The notes beneath the pieces were generated by a model that saw only the letters and a list, made by a program, of their open reading frames with translations, had not been told where the DNA came from and ran no database searches. The translations under genes and the position numbers were made by a program. DNA of 64,000 nt from Kitasatospora sp. SolWspMP-SS2h. Its GTDB lineage: Bacteria; Actinomycetota; Actinomycetes; Streptomycetales; Streptomycetaceae. This document shows, in pieces, positions 43,648 to 52,316 of this stretch (positions are counted from its first letter, which is position 1; each line of letters opens with the position of its first letter). The stretch is from NCBI RefSeq assembly GCF_003259315.1, contig NZ_QLLT01000009.1:124001-188000 (forward strand). The letters are read 5' to 3'.

Positions 43648-44046
43648 TCAGGGGGTGGTCGTGTCGAAGGCGGTGCGGGCGCGTTCGACTGCGGGGAGGT
43701 GGTGGTGGGACCAGTCGGTGAGGGCGGCGAAGAGGGGGGCCAGGCTGAGGCCGAGTTCGCTGATCTCGTATTCGACCCGGGGTGGGACTTCCGGGTGGTA
43801 GGTGCGGGTGACCAGGCCGTCGCGTTCCAGTTGGCGTAGGCGTTGGGTGAGGACCTTCGCGGTGATGGGGCCGATGTTCCGGTTCAGTTGGACGAAGCGT
43901 TGGCGGCCGAAGTGGTGGAGTGTCCAGAGGATCGGCGTGGTCCAGCGGCTGAAGACGATGTCGAGCACCGGGGTGATCGGGCAGGGCTGGGCGCTGCCGT
44001 GTCCGGCGGGGGGTCGGTCCGTCGTGGGTTCGTTCCGGGTGGCCAC
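43648..44046 (-). CDS. HxlR-family winged-helix regulator
   Basis: The 132-residue protein has the HxlR core: CPITPVLDIVFSRWTTPILWTL, FVQLNRNIGPITAKVLTQRL and LERDGLVTRTYHPEVPPRVEY. Cys in QPCPI is the residue used for redox or quinone sensing in several HxlR regulators such as YodB. The start is GTG 44046, with GAGAGGG nine bases before; an ATG 14 codons upstream is possible. It is divergent from the NmrA-like reductase, which it probably controls through the palindrome at 44125-44136. Confidence 0.9.
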   Translation of the reverse strand: MATRNEPTTDRPPAGHGSAQPCPITPVLDIVFSRWTTPILWTLHHFGRQRFVQLNRNIGPITAKVLTQRLRQLERDGLVTRTYHPEVPPRVEYEISELGLSLAPLFAALTDWSHHHLPAVERARTAFDTTTP

Positions 44047-44124
44047 CGTGTACGCCCTCTCGTCGGTCGTTCTGCTGCGGGTTCCCACTGTAGGGCGGGG
44101 AGGGGTGAGGGGGGTCGGTTTCCT

Positions 44125-44136
44125 CTAGGTACCTAG
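44125..44136. promoter_or_regulatory. Perfect palindrome, probable HxlR operator
   Basis: CTAGGTACCTAG is a perfect 12-base dyad, followed by TATCTTTCC, in the spacer between the HxlR regulator and the NmrA-like gene, in an AT-richer patch. HxlR regulators commonly bind such dyads in divergent promoters. Confidence 0.6.
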
Positions 44137-44222
44137 TATCTTTCCGGTGCTAGCTTCGGTCCGTGGCCGAAAAGGCCGCTCAGGCAAGGGACTTGGGCCC
44201 TGACGGACCGAGGAGTGCGTTC

Positions 44223-45068
44223 ATGATCGTTGTCACTGGGGCCACCGGGAACGTCGGCCGTCCGCTGGTCGGCCTGCTCGCCGCGGCGGGGGAGCGGGTC
44301 ACCGCGGTCTCCCGGCGGGTGCCGGACAGCGGGTTCCCGGCCGGGGTGGTCCACCGGGCCGCGGACCTGGCCGACTTCGGGAGCCTGGCCCCCGCGTTGG
44401 AGGGGGCGGACGCGCTGTTCCTGCTGTTGGCCGGCGAGCTCAACGGCCCCGGTGCGCCGGCCGCCGAGCTGTTGGGGCTGGTGCGGGCGGCGGGGGTGCG
44501 GCGGGTGGTGCTGCTCTCCTCGCAGGTCGCCGGGACCCGGCCGGCGGCGCTCTCGCACGCCCGGCTCCGCGAGTTCGAACGCGCGGTCCGGGAGAGCGGG
44601 TTGGCGTACACCATCCTGCGGGCCGGGGGCTTCGCCTCCAACGCGTACGCCTGGGCCGAGGGCGTCCGTGCCCGGCGCACGGTGCACGCCCCGTTCGGGG
44701 ACGTCGCGCTTCCGGTGGTCGACCCCGCGGACCTGGCGGCGGTCGCGGCGGCGGCCCTGCGGGAGGACGGGCACCAGGGGCGGGTGTACGTCCTCACCGG
44801 GCCCGAGGCGGTCACGCCCCGGCAGCAGGTGGCGGCGCTCGGCGAAGTCCTCGGCGAGGAGGTCGCGTTCGTCGAGCTCACCCGGCAGCAGGCCCGCGCG
44901 CAGCTGGCCCGCTTCATGCCCGAGGAGGTGGTCGACGGCACCCTCGACGTCCTCGGTTCGCCGCTCGCGGAGGAGCGGCGGGTCAGCCCGGACGTCGAGC
45001 GGGTGCTCGGCCGCCCCGCCCGGAGCTTCGCCGCCTGGGCCGCGGACGCCCGCCCCGCTTTCCGGTGA
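44223..45068 (+). CDS. NmrA-like NAD(P)-binding reductase (atypical SDR)
   Basis: The 281-residue protein starts MIVVTGATGNVGRPLV, the GxxGxxG dinucleotide site of atypical short-chain dehydrogenases. It has VRRVVLLSSQVAG and LAYTILRAGGFASN, typical of NmrA/QOR2-like proteins, and lacks the YxxxK catalytic pair. QOR2-type NADPH quinone reductases are often regulated by HxlR factors, so a role in quinone or electrophile stress fits the divergent HxlR gene. GAGGAG lies seven bases before the ATG. Confidence 0.85.
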   Translation: MIVVTGATGNVGRPLVGLLAAAGERVTAVSRRVPDSGFPAGVVHRAADLADFGSLAPALEGADALFLLLAGELNGPGAPAAELLGLVRAAGVRRVVLLSSQVAGTRPAALSHARLREFERAVRESGLAYTILRAGGFASNAYAWAEGVRARRTVHAPFGDVALPVVDPADLAAVAAAALREDGHQGRVYVLTGPEAVTPRQQVAALGEVLGEEVAFVELTRQQARAQLARFMPEEVVDGTLDVLGSPLAEERRVSPDVERVLGRPARSFAAWAADARPAFR

Positions 45069-45098
45069 CGGAGGAGGGGAAGGGCGGGCCGGGGGGGG

Positions 45099-45923
45099 CT
45101 AGCGTTCGGCCAGGTACTCGGCCCAGGTGCGGGTGCCGCGGGCGTGCCCCGGGGAGGTGAGGGCGCCCTCGCGCAGCAGGCGGCCGGCCCGGCCGGGGAG
45201 GTGGAGGGGCAGGACGCGGCGGCGGCTGCCGCGGGCGCGGAGCCAGTCGGCGGCGAGGTCGGTGGCGGGGTGGATCTCGGGTCCGGCGAAGTCGGTGGCC
45301 CGGCCGACCGGGTCGCCGAGGGCGAGTTCGACGAGGCGGGCGGCGACCTCGGCGGGGTGGACGGGCTGGACGGGGGTGCGGGAGGGCATCGGGAGGACGG
45401 GGAGCTTGGCGAGCGGGCGGAGCATGCCGTCCAGGAGCTGCGGGAACTGGGTCGCGCGCAGGTTGGTCCAGCCGAGGCCGGACCCGGCGAGGAGTTGCTC
45501 GCCCTGGAGCTTGATCCGGTAGTAGGCCATCGGAACCCGGTCGACGCCGACGATCGAGATGTTGACGACGTGCCGGACGCCGGCCCGCCGGGCGGCCGCC
45601 AGCAGGTGGCGGAGGGCGGGCAGGTCGTTCTTCGGGTGCCGCGGGTCGCTGGCGCAGTGGATCACCGCGTCGACGCCGACGAACGCCTCGTCCAGGCCGG
45701 TGCCGGCGGTCAGGTCGCCGGTGCGCCAGTCGGCGTCGGCGTCGGCGGGCAGGGCGGCGCGCCGGGTGAGGGCGCGGACGGGACGGCCGGTGGCGCGGGC
45801 GTGGCGCAGCACCTCGCGGCCGAGGACGCCGGTCGCGCCGGTCACCAGCAGCGGCCGGTCGGGGGCGGTGGGGAGAGCGGTGGGGGAGACGGAGGGGTCG
45901 GTGCGGTCGGTGCGGTCGTTCAT
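45099..45923 (-). CDS. NAD-dependent epimerase-like oxidoreductase (COE partner of ECF41 sigma factor)
   Basis: The 274-residue protein has VTGATGVLGREVLRHA for dinucleotide binding, VDAVIHCASD, VRHVVNISIVG, and PVHPAEVAARLVELALG. It belongs to the atypical SDR/NAD(P)H-binding group. It directly follows the ECF41 sigma gene (60 bases apart, same strand), and genes for such carboxymuconolactone decarboxylases, oxidoreductases or epimerases (COE) are the known ECF41 partners and targets. GGAAGGA precedes ATG 45923. An ECF41-like promoter is seen upstream. Confidence 0.85.
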   Translation of the reverse strand: MNDRTDRTDPSVSPTALPTAPDRPLLVTGATGVLGREVLRHARATGRPVRALTRRAALPADADADWRTGDLTAGTGLDEAFVGVDAVIHCASDPRHPKNDLPALRHLLAAARRAGVRHVVNISIVGVDRVPMAYYRIKLQGEQLLAGSGLGWTNLRATQFPQLLDGMLRPLAKLPVLPMPSRTPVQPVHPAEVAARLVELALGDPVGRATDFAGPEIHPATDLAADWLRARGSRRRVLPLHLPGRAGRLLREGALTSPGHARGTRTWAEYLAER

Positions 45924-45973
45924 GGTCCGGGTTCCTTCCGGGGCGGGGGAGCGGTGGGCCTCTCCTCGGTAGG

Positions 45974-46000
45974 AACCGGGCGGTCAGCCGTTCTGTGACA
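45974..46000 (-). promoter_or_regulatory. ECF41-type promoter upstream of the COE gene
   Basis: On the minus strand TGTCACA (complement of 45994-46000) equals the described ECF41 -35 element. At 15-16 bases spacing the -10 region reads CGGT/GGTT, a partial match to CGTC. The -35 element overlaps the last codons of the sigma gene (Leu-Ser-Gln). Confidence 0.6.
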
Positions 46001-46895
46001 GCGCGCGGTGCCGCCGCGCGTAGTGGGCGAGCTTGTCCGGGTTGCGCAGGATGCGGATGCCGGTGACGCCGTCGGGCCCGGCGTCCAGCACGCCGACGGA
46101 GGTGAGGTCCCCGCCCTCCCAGCCGAGCAGGACGGGGCTGCCGTTGGCCTCGGCGAGTTCGAACCGGACGCCGTCGGTGAACCGTTCGAACAGGCCGGCC
46201 AGGAAGCGGGCCGCGTTGGTGCGGCCGTGCACCGGCCGGAGCGCGGCGCGGACCTTGCCGCCACCGTCCGACCAGACCACGACCTGGGCGGCGAGGAGCT
46301 GTTCGAGCTGGTCCAGGGCGCCGTCCGAGGCGGCGCGCAGGAAGCGGCCGAGCAGGGCGGCGTTCTGCTCGGCGTCGACGGGGCCGGGGCCGGGGTGCGG
46401 GGTCCCGTCGGCGAGGTGCTTGCGGCCGCGGTGGTAGAGCTGGCGGGCGGCGGCCTCGGTGCAGTCCAGGACGCCGGCGATCTCCCGGTGGCTGTAGGCG
46501 AAGGCGTCGCGCAGCACGACGGCGGCGCGTTCGGGCGGGGAGAGCCGCTCCATCATGGTGAGCACCGCGAAGGAGACGGCTTCGCGCTGCTCGGCCCGCT
46601 CCATCGGCCCGAGCGCCCCGCTCGCCACCGGCTCCGGCAGCCAGGTGCCCGGGTACTCCTCGCGCCGGGCCCGGGCCGAGGTGAGCCGGTTCAGGCAGAG
46701 GTTGGCGACCACCTTGTTGAGCCACGGCCCGGGCGCCGCGACCTGCCCGGGCTCGGTGCCGTGCCAGCGCAGGTACGCGTCCTGCACGGTGTCCTCGGCC
46801 TCGGCGGCCGATCCGAGCATCCGGTAGGCCAGCGCGAACAGCCGCTGCCGGTGGCGCTCGAACTCCCGTACCGCGTCGTCGGGTTCCGCGTTCAT
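45984..46895 (-). CDS. ECF41-family RNA polymerase sigma factor (SigJ-like)
   Basis: The 303-residue protein has sigma region 2 (RHRQRLFALAYRMLGSAAEAED near residue 15) and region 4 (LSPPERAAVVLRDAFAYSHREIA near 120), then a SnoaL-like C-terminal extension. The extension carries WSDGGGKV and ends near NPDKL, the two motifs that define ECF41 and control its activity in place of a separate anti-sigma factor. It is followed by the cognate COE gene. The start is ATG 46895. Confidence 0.93.
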   Translation of the reverse strand: MNAEPDDAVREFERHRQRLFALAYRMLGSAAEAEDTVQDAYLRWHGTEPGQVAAPGPWLNKVVANLCLNRLTSARARREEYPGTWLPEPVASGALGPMERAEQREAVSFAVLTMMERLSPPERAAVVLRDAFAYSHREIAGVLDCTEAAARQLYHRGRKHLADGTPHPGPGPVDAEQNAALLGRFLRAASDGALDQLEQLLAAQVVVWSDGGGKVRAALRPVHGRTNAARFLAGLFERFTDGVRFELAEANGSPVLLGWEGGDLTSVGVLDAGPDGVTGIRILRNPDKLAHYARRHRALSQNG

Positions 46896-46999
46896 GGGGC
46901 CACGTTAGGGGATGGCCGGCGGCGGAGGGGACGGGGGGAAGGGCGGGAGGGGCCACGTGCGGGGACGGCGGAGGGGGAGGGGGGAAGCGCGGGGAGGGC

Positions 47000-47812
47000 T
47001 CAGGCGGGGAGCCGGAGGCCGATCCAGTCGGCGAGGCCGGTGGTGCCGGACGGGGTGAGGTGGACGACGCGGGGGCTGGCGCCGTGGCGGAGCCAGCCCA
47101 GGGCGAGCAGGCGGGCGGTGAGGGCGGCTCCGGCGGCGCCGGCCAGGTGGTGCTGCTGTTCGCTCCAGTCGACGCAGTAGCGGACCAGCGGACGGCGGAG
47201 CGGGAGGGCGTCCAGGTCGATGCCGAGCCGGTGCAGGGCGGTCCGGCCAGACGCGGTGAGCCGGTAGTGGTGGTCGTGGCCGTAGCCGGAGGCGCGGTCG
47301 TGGACGGCGGTGGCCGGGCGGTGGGTGCCGTCGTGGCCGGTGAGCAGGCGCTGGTCGAGCAGGGCGCCCATCAGGGCGACGCCGAGCCGGCCGGCCAGGT
47401 GGTCGTAGCAGGTGCGGGCGCGGCGCAGCGCGTTGGTGGTGCCGCTGTCGCGCAGCGAGGTGATCGGCAGCGGGGGTGCGATCAGGGCGAGTGCTTCCAG
47501 CGCGTGACCGACCTCGGGGCCGGCCAGCCGGTAGAAGCGGTTGCGGCCGTGGCTGCGGACGGTGACCAGTCCGGCGTCGACGAGCCTGGCCAGGTGGGCG
47601 CTGGCGGTGGGCGCGCCGACGCCCGCCTCGGCGGCGAGGACGGCGCCGGACAGGTCGCGCCCGTCACTGAGCGCCTTGAGCATCCGGGCCCGGGACGGGT
47701 CGGCGAACAGGGCGGCGGCCCGGGCGACGTCGGGCTGACCGACGGTGGGCAACGAGGGCGCAGAAGGCGCGGGGGAGGCAGCGGGCGCGGGGGAGGCAGC
47801 GGGAACGGGCAC
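47000..47812 (-). CDS. ArsR-type winged-helix regulator
   Basis: The 270-residue protein has a Pro/Ala-rich N-terminus, then AALFADPSRARMLKALSDGRDLSGAVLAAEAG and ASAHLARLVDAGLVTVRSHGRNRFYRLA, the ArsR helix-turn-helix and wing. The C-terminal half (TCYDHLAGRLGVALMGALL, RPLVRYCVDWSEQQHHLAG) is the extended domain common in actinobacterial ArsR proteins of unknown ligand. Metal-binding Cys pairs are absent. It is divergent from an MFS exporter, probably its target. The GTG start at 47812 is only one base after GGAGG, so the true start may be downstream. Confidence 0.85.
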   Translation of the reverse strand: MPVPAASPAPAASPAPSAPSLPTVGQPDVARAAALFADPSRARMLKALSDGRDLSGAVLAAEAGVGAPTASAHLARLVDAGLVTVRSHGRNRFYRLAGPEVGHALEALALIAPPLPITSLRDSGTTNALRRARTCYDHLAGRLGVALMGALLDQRLLTGHDGTHRPATAVHDRASGYGHDHHYRLTASGRTALHRLGIDLDALPLRRPLVRYCVDWSEQQHHLAGAAGAALTARLLALGWLRHGASPRVVHLTPSGTTGLADWIGLRLPA

Positions 47813-47886
47813 GCCTCCAGCCTAGGACGGCCCGGGACGGGCACGGTTCGTCAGGCGGCGAAGTGTTCCGCGCGGAGACTGCCGTC

Positions 47887-49368
47887 ATGACTTTCGTACG
47901 GATGACGCGGACGCCCGTCCGGCCGCCGGCGGCGCGGCTCGCCCTGCCACCGCTGGTCGCGCTGAGCCTGGGCCACTTCCTGGTGATGCTCGACGTCACG
48001 GTGGTCAACGTGGCGGTGCCGGACGTCCGGGTCTCGCTGGGGGTGGGGGCGGCGGGGCTCCAGTGGGTGGTGGACGGGTACAGCACGGTGTTCGCCGGGC
48101 TGCTGCTGCTCGGCGGTGGGCTGGGCGACCGGTTCGGGCACCGGCGGCTGTACCTGGCGGGGCTGGGGCTGTTCGCGGCGGCTTCGGCGCTCTGCGCGGC
48201 GGCCGGGTCGGGGACGGTGCTGGTCGGGGCCAGGTTCGCGCAGGGGGCGGGGGCGGCGCTGCTGGTGCCGGCCTCGTTCGCGCTGCTGCGCGCGGCGTAC
48301 CCGGACGGTGTGCTGCGGGCCCGGGCGGTCGGGGTGTGGGGGCTGGTCTCGGCGGTGGCGTTCGGCGCGGGGCCGGCGGTGGGCGGGCTGCTGGTGGCCG
48401 GGCTGGGCTGGCGGTGGGTGTTCTGGGTGAACCTGCCGGTCGCGGCGCTGGCCGCGCTGCTGACGTACCGGTACGTCGGTCCGGCGGCGACGGCGGCGAC
48501 GGCGACGACGGCGGCGACGGCGACGACGGCGGAGGTGGGGCGGACGGCGGGGCGGTCGGCGCGGCGCGGCGATCCGGCGGGCCAACTGCTGGGCGTGCTG
48601 GGCCTGGTGGCGCTGGTCGGGGGCGTGAACGAGGCGGGTGCGCGGGGCTGGGGCTCGCCGTGGGTAGCGGCGGCGTCCGTGCTGGGGGCGGCGGCGCTGG
48701 CCGGGTTCGCCCGGGTGGAGCTGCGCCTGGAGCGGCGGTCGCGGCGGGACCCGGGCGGCCGGGTGCCGCTGCTGCCGCCCGCGCTGCTGCGGGACGGCCG
48801 GCTCGCGGCGGTGGACGCGGTCGGCCTGCTGCTCAGCCTCGGCTACTACGGGATGCTGTACGTGCTGACGCTGCACTTCCAGCAGGAGCGCCACTACGGC
48901 TCGTGGGCGACGGGGCTGGCGCTGCTGCCGTCGGTGGGCATGGGGCTGCTCGCGGCGCCGCTGTCCAGCCGGCTGGCGGCCCGGCGCGGCCCGTACCCGA
49001 CGATGGCGGGGGCGCTGCTGCTGGGGTCGGCGGGGTTCCTGGGCTGGCTGGCGGTCGGGCCGCACACCCCGTACCCGGTGCTGCTGTTCGCCCTGGCGGC
49101 GACCGGTCTGGCGACGCCGCTGACCGTGGTGGCGGCGACCGTCGCGGTGCTGGAGGCGGCTCCGGCGGGGGCGGCGGGGACGGCCTCGGCGGTGTTCAAC
49201 GTCGCCCGCCAGGCGGGCAGTTCGCTCGGCGTGGCGCTGTTCGGGACCCTGACGGGCACGCTGGGCCCGGTACGCGGACTGCACGCCGCGGCGCTGGTCG
49301 CGGCGGCGGCCTTCCTGGGCGCGGCCGCCCTGGCCGGGCGGGCCGGGCGGCGGTCGGGCCGGGCGTGA
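47887..49368 (+). CDS. MFS drug/proton antiporter, DHA2 (EmrB/QacA) type
   Basis: The 493-residue protein has about 14 hydrophobic segments. Motifs FLVMLDVTVVNVAVPDV (motif D1), LLLLGGGLGDRFGHRRLYLAGL (motif A), and VSAVAFGAGPAVGGLL with GWRWVFWVNLPVA (motif C and following) define the DHA2 group of drug exporters. The central loop is an Ala/Thr run (AATAATATTAATATTAE) encoded by a (GCGACG)-type triplet repeat at 48483-48533. ATG 47887 is preceded by GGAGAC. It is divergent from the ArsR-type regulator. Confidence 0.9.
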   Translation: MTFVRMTRTPVRPPAARLALPPLVALSLGHFLVMLDVTVVNVAVPDVRVSLGVGAAGLQWVVDGYSTVFAGLLLLGGGLGDRFGHRRLYLAGLGLFAAASALCAAAGSGTVLVGARFAQGAGAALLVPASFALLRAAYPDGVLRARAVGVWGLVSAVAFGAGPAVGGLLVAGLGWRWVFWVNLPVAALAALLTYRYVGPAATAATATTAATATTAEVGRTAGRSARRGDPAGQLLGVLGLVALVGGVNEAGARGWGSPWVAAASVLGAAALAGFARVELRLERRSRRDPGGRVPLLPPALLRDGRLAAVDAVGLLLSLGYYGMLYVLTLHFQQERHYGSWATGLALLPSVGMGLLAAPLSSRLAARRGPYPTMAGALLLGSAGFLGWLAVGPHTPYPVLLFALAATGLATPLTVVAATVAVLEAAPAGAAGTASAVFNVARQAGSSLGVALFGTLTGTLGPVRGLHAAALVAAAAFLGAAALAGRAGRRSGRA

Positions 49369-49387
49369 GGACGACCGGGCCTGAGGG

Positions 49388-49420
49388 GGCCGGGCGGCGG
49401 GGGGAGCCGTCCGCCCGGCC
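49388..49420. terminator. Bidirectional terminator between MFS exporter and sodF
   Basis: GGCCGGGCGG (49388-49397) pairs perfectly with CCGCCCGGCC (49411-49420), 8 to 20 bases from the two converging stops. Confidence 0.75.
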
Positions 49421-49428
49421 GTCGGTGG

Positions 49429-50031
49429 TCAGCCCTGGGTGGCTGTGGTGTAGCGGGTGTTGACGTCCTGCCAGTTGACGACGTCCCAGAGGCGGGTGAC
49501 GTAGTCGGGGCGGACGTTCTTGTACTGGAGGTAGTAGGCGTGCTCCCAGGCGTCGAAGGCGAGGAGGGGGGTGGTGCCCTGGCCGACGTTGCCGTGGTGG
49601 TCGTAGACCTGCTCGATGATCAGGCGCTTGCCGAGCGGTTCCCAGGAGAGGATGCCCCAGCCGGAGCCCTGGACGCCGACGGTGGCGGTGGTGAGCTGCT
49701 GCTGGAAGGCCTCGAAGGAGCCGAAGTGCCCGGTGATGGCGTCGGCGAGCGGGCCGTCGGGGCGGTCGCCGCCCTCGGGGGAGAGGTTCTGCCAGAACAG
49801 CGAGTGCAGGACGTGGCCGGAGAGGTTGAAGGCCAGCGTCTTCTGGAGGCCGACCAGCGAGCCGAACTGCTCCTTGTCGCGGGCCTCGGCGAGCTGGTCG
49901 AGCGTCGAGTTGGCGCCGTTGACGTAGGCCTGGTGGTGCTTGGAGTGGTGCAGCTCCAGGATCTCGGCGGACATCGCCCGCTCCAGGGCGGAGTAGTCGT
50001 ACGGGAGGTCAGGCAGCGTGTAGGCACCCAT
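49429..50031 (-). CDS. sodF: Iron superoxide dismutase
   Basis: The 200-residue enzyme converts superoxide to H2O2 and O2. Metal ligands are present: His28 in [11 protein letters not shown], His in HVLHSLFW, and Asp and His in [12 protein letters not shown]. The YDHHGN segment carries the His found in actinobacterial iron enzymes at the position where manganese forms have Gln. Streptomycetes normally carry sodF and the nickel enzyme sodN, with sodF silenced by Nur when nickel is present, and a perfect Nur box lies upstream. The start is ATG 50031, giving [17 protein letters not shown]. Confidence 0.95.
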   Translation of the reverse strand: MGAYTLPDLPYDYSALERAMSAEILELHHSKHHQAYVNGANSTLDQLAEARDKEQFGSLVGLQKTLAFNLSGHVLHSLFWQNLSPEGGDRPDGPLADAITGHFGSFEAFQQQLTTATVGVQGSGWGILSWEPLGKRLIIEQVYDHHGNVGQGTTPLLAFDAWEHAYYLQYKNVRPDYVTRLWDVVNWQDVNTRYTTATQG

Positions 50032-50083
50032 GGCTGAGCAGCCCTTCTCGGTCGACGGAGGGTCAGTTGCGAGTGCCACCTTA

Positions 50084-50100
50084 TTGCAACTCGATTGCAA
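50084..50100. promoter_or_regulatory. Nur box (nickel uptake regulator operator) of sodF
   Basis: TTGCAA-CTCGA-TTGCAA matches the published Nur consensus (TTGCAA-N5-TTGCAA) exactly. It lies 53 to 69 bases upstream of the sodF start, a position expected to block its promoter. Confidence 0.9.
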
Positions 50101-50138
50101 GAGCATTGAGGGGGCATCAAGCCGCCGTGGCGGAACGC

Positions 50139-50173
50139 CGAAGGCCCGCCCGGGGGTGCCGGGCGGGCCTTCG
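50139..50173 (-). terminator. 15-bp terminator after the siderophore-interacting protein gene
   Basis: CGAAGGCCCGCCCGG (50139-50153) pairs perfectly with 50159-50173 around GGGTG, about 50 bases beyond the stop of the minus-strand gene and just upstream of the sodF promoter, which it insulates. Confidence 0.85.
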
Positions 50174-50222
50174 GGGAGCAGCGGGTCGGGACGGGCCGGA
50201 CCGGCCCTCGGGGAGCGGCGGG

Positions 50223-51080
50223 TCAGGACGGCTCGGCGTACGCCTCCTCGCGCAGCCGGTCCTCGGAGGCGCCGCGCCGCCAGTAGCCGGAGAAGGTCAC
50301 CGCGCGCCTGTCGATGCCGCGTTCGCGCACCAGGTGGCGGCGCAGCTCCTTGACGGTGCCGGACTCGCCGGCGATCCAGGCGTACGGGGCGCCGTCAGGC
50401 AGCTCGGCCGCGCGCAGGGCGTCCGGCAGCCCGGAGGGCGCGCCGGGCGGGCGCACCAGCCAGCTGATCTCCACGCCGTCCGGGGCGGGCAGGTCCTGGA
50501 CGTCGGCGGCGTCCGGGACCTCGATCCAGACCAGGGCGCGGGTGCCGGCCGGCAGTCGCTCCAGGATGCCGCCGGCCGCGGGCAGCGCCGTCTCGTCGGC
50601 CAGCAGCAGCACGAAGCCGGTGTCCGCGGGCGGCCGGAAGGCCACCGAGCGGTTGTCGGCGACGGCCGGCCCGAGCAGCACCACCCGCGCGCCCGGCCCC
50701 GCCGTCGCGGCCCAGCCGGCGGCCGGCCCGGAGGGCGCCCCGCCCGGGCCGTCCCCGGTGCCGTGCAGGGCGAAGTCGACGTCCACCTCGGGCGGTTCGG
50801 TCCGCTGCGCGCGGACGGTGTACGAGCGCATCACGGCCCGCTCGTCCGCCGGGAGCGCCCGCCACGCCCCGAACCAGCCCTCGCCCTCCCGGTACGGGAG
50901 GAGGGGTTCGTCCTGGCCGGGGTGCGGCAGGAAGAGCGAGAAGGACTGGTCGCGTCCGCCGCTCGCGAAGCCGCGCAGCGCCCCGCCGCCGAAGGTGACC
51001 CGCAGCATGGTCGGGCCGAGCCGCCGGGTGCGCACCACGTGCGCCGGGAAGAAGTCGTACTCCTGGGCCTGGCCGGTCAT
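50223..51080 (-). CDS. Siderophore-interacting protein (FAD/NAD(P)H ferric reductase, SIP family)
   Basis: The 285-residue protein has [11 protein letters not shown] (FAD-binding R-x-Y-T/S motif) near residue 85, [27 protein letters not shown], and [19 protein letters not shown] with FSGYWRRG near the end. These are SIP/ViuB signatures; such flavoproteins reduce ferric siderophores in the cytoplasm to release iron. It lies 11 bases after the substrate-binding protein gene in an operon under the iron box. ATG 51080 was chosen from the family N-terminus. Confidence 0.93.
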   Translation of the reverse strand: MTGQAQEYDFFPAHVVRTRRLGPTMLRVTFGGGALRGFASGGRDQSFSLFLPHPGQDEPLLPYREGEGWFGAWRALPADERAVMRSYTVRAQRTEPPEVDVDFALHGTGDGPGGAPSGPAAGWAATAGPGARVVLLGPAVADNRSVAFRPPADTGFVLLLADETALPAAGGILERLPAGTRALVWIEVPDAADVQDLPAPDGVEISWLVRPPGAPSGLPDALRAAELPDGAPYAWIAGESGTVKELRRHLVRERGIDRRAVTFSGYWRRGASEDRLREEAYAEPS

Positions 51081-51091
51081 CCGATGGCCCT

Positions 51092-52138
51092 TCAGCTCAG
51101 CTTGCGGGACTTCTGGATCGCGGCGGTCAGGCGCTCGATCAGCGGGGCGAACCCGGCGTACGAGAACCGCGGCACCGCGTCCCACGGGGTGATCTGCTCG
51201 GCCTTGACGGCGGGCAGCTGGCCCCAGGAGGGCTTGGCGGTCAGGTCCTTGGGCTGGAGGGCGGTGGAGCGCTGGTCGAGCAGCAGCAGGTCGGCCGGGT
51301 ACTTGCCGGCGTTCTCCCAGCTCAGGCCCTCGTAGTAGTCTCCGCCGTCGGTCTTCTCCGGCTGGACGAACTCCACGCCCAGCTCGGCGAAGTAGATCAG
51401 GTCGCAGGAGACCTTCGGGTTGGAGACGTAGAACAGGTCGGCGCTGCCGGAGCAGGCCATCACCTTGACGCCGCCGGCCGCCTTGACCGCCTGCCGCAGC
51501 TCCTCGGACGCCTTCTCGAACCGGGCCTTGGCGTCCACGACCCGCTGCGCCTTGAGGTCCGCGCCCAGCGACTCGGCGAGCTTGGCGTAGTGCTCGATCG
51601 GCTGGGTGATGGTCACCCGGCCGGTGGAGACCAGCACCTGCGGGGCGAGCGCCAGGATCTTGTCCTTGGACTCGTCCGGCACGTACCAGTACGCGCCCGG
51701 GTCGTACATGTGGGTCACCAGCAGCTCGGGGCGGAGCGCCGCGTACTTCTCGATCGAGAACTCGCCCCAGGCGTTGCCGATGATCTCGACCTTGTCCACG
51801 TCCAGGCTGCCGGCCTGCGGGTCGGCCTTGCCGTCGGCGGCCTTGGTCTCGCCGAAGACGCCGACCAGCTGCTTGTCCAGGCCGAAGTCGGCGAGCGCGG
51901 CGGCGGCGCCGGTGAAGGCCACCACCCGGCTCGGGACGGTCTTCGCTGTGACGGCCTGCGGGCGGTCGTCGGTGAAGGTCCACGGGCCGCCGGCCACCGT
52001 CGAGCCGGACCCGGACCCGGACCCGCCGGACGCCTTCCCGTCACCGGAGGAGCCGCAGGCGGCGAGCACCGCGCCCAGGGCGGTGGCTCCACCCGCGGCG
52101 AGCAGGCCGCGGCGGGTCAGGCGGGGGGAAGGCGACAT
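51092..52138 (-). CDS. Iron-siderophore ABC transporter substrate-binding lipoprotein
   Basis: The 348-residue protein has a twin-arginine-type signal (LTRRGLLAAGG) and lipobox VLAACGSS with Cys near residue 28, so it is exported and lipidated. The periplasmic-binding-like domain (FhuD/FepB type) shows VVAFTGAAAALADFGLDKQLVGV, LRPELLVTHMYDP and AGKYPADLLLLDQR. It should deliver ferric siderophore to the permeases encoded divergently. The start is ATG 52138. A DmdR/IdeR iron box lies about 100 bases upstream. Confidence 0.93.
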   Translation of the reverse strand: MSPSPRLTRRGLLAAGGATALGAVLAACGSSGDGKASGGSGSGSGSTVAGGPWTFTDDRPQAVTAKTVPSRVVAFTGAAAALADFGLDKQLVGVFGETKAADGKADPQAGSLDVDKVEIIGNAWGEFSIEKYAALRPELLVTHMYDPGAYWYVPDESKDKILALAPQVLVSTGRVTITQPIEHYAKLAESLGADLKAQRVVDAKARFEKASEELRQAVKAAGGVKVMACSGSADLFYVSNPKVSCDLIYFAELGVEFVQPEKTDGGDYYEGLSWENAGKYPADLLLLDQRSTALQPKDLTAKPSWGQLPAVKAEQITPWDAVPRFSYAGFAPLIERLTAAIQKSRKLS

Positions 52139-52235
52139 GGCGGTACCTCGGTTCGGGCGGTTCGGAGCAGGGCGGAGCGGCACGTCGGTGGGGGTGCCGA
52201 GGTGCGGGTACCCGGCGGCAGCCGCCGGACGTACG

Positions 52236-52254
52236 CAGGTTAACCTAACCTAAG
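52236..52254. promoter_or_regulatory. Iron box (DmdR/IdeR type)
   Basis: GCAGGTTAACCTAACCTAA agrees with 16 of 19 bases of the inverted-repeat consensus TTAGGTTAGCCTAACCTAA (orientation as read here). It lies between the divergent substrate-binding protein and permease genes, so iron-loaded DmdR could repress both. Confidence 0.85.
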
Positions 52255-52316
52255 TACCGGTACGGAGGGTCCCCCGGGGGTCCCGCCGGCCCGCCCCCGA
52301 CCGATCCGGAGCACCC

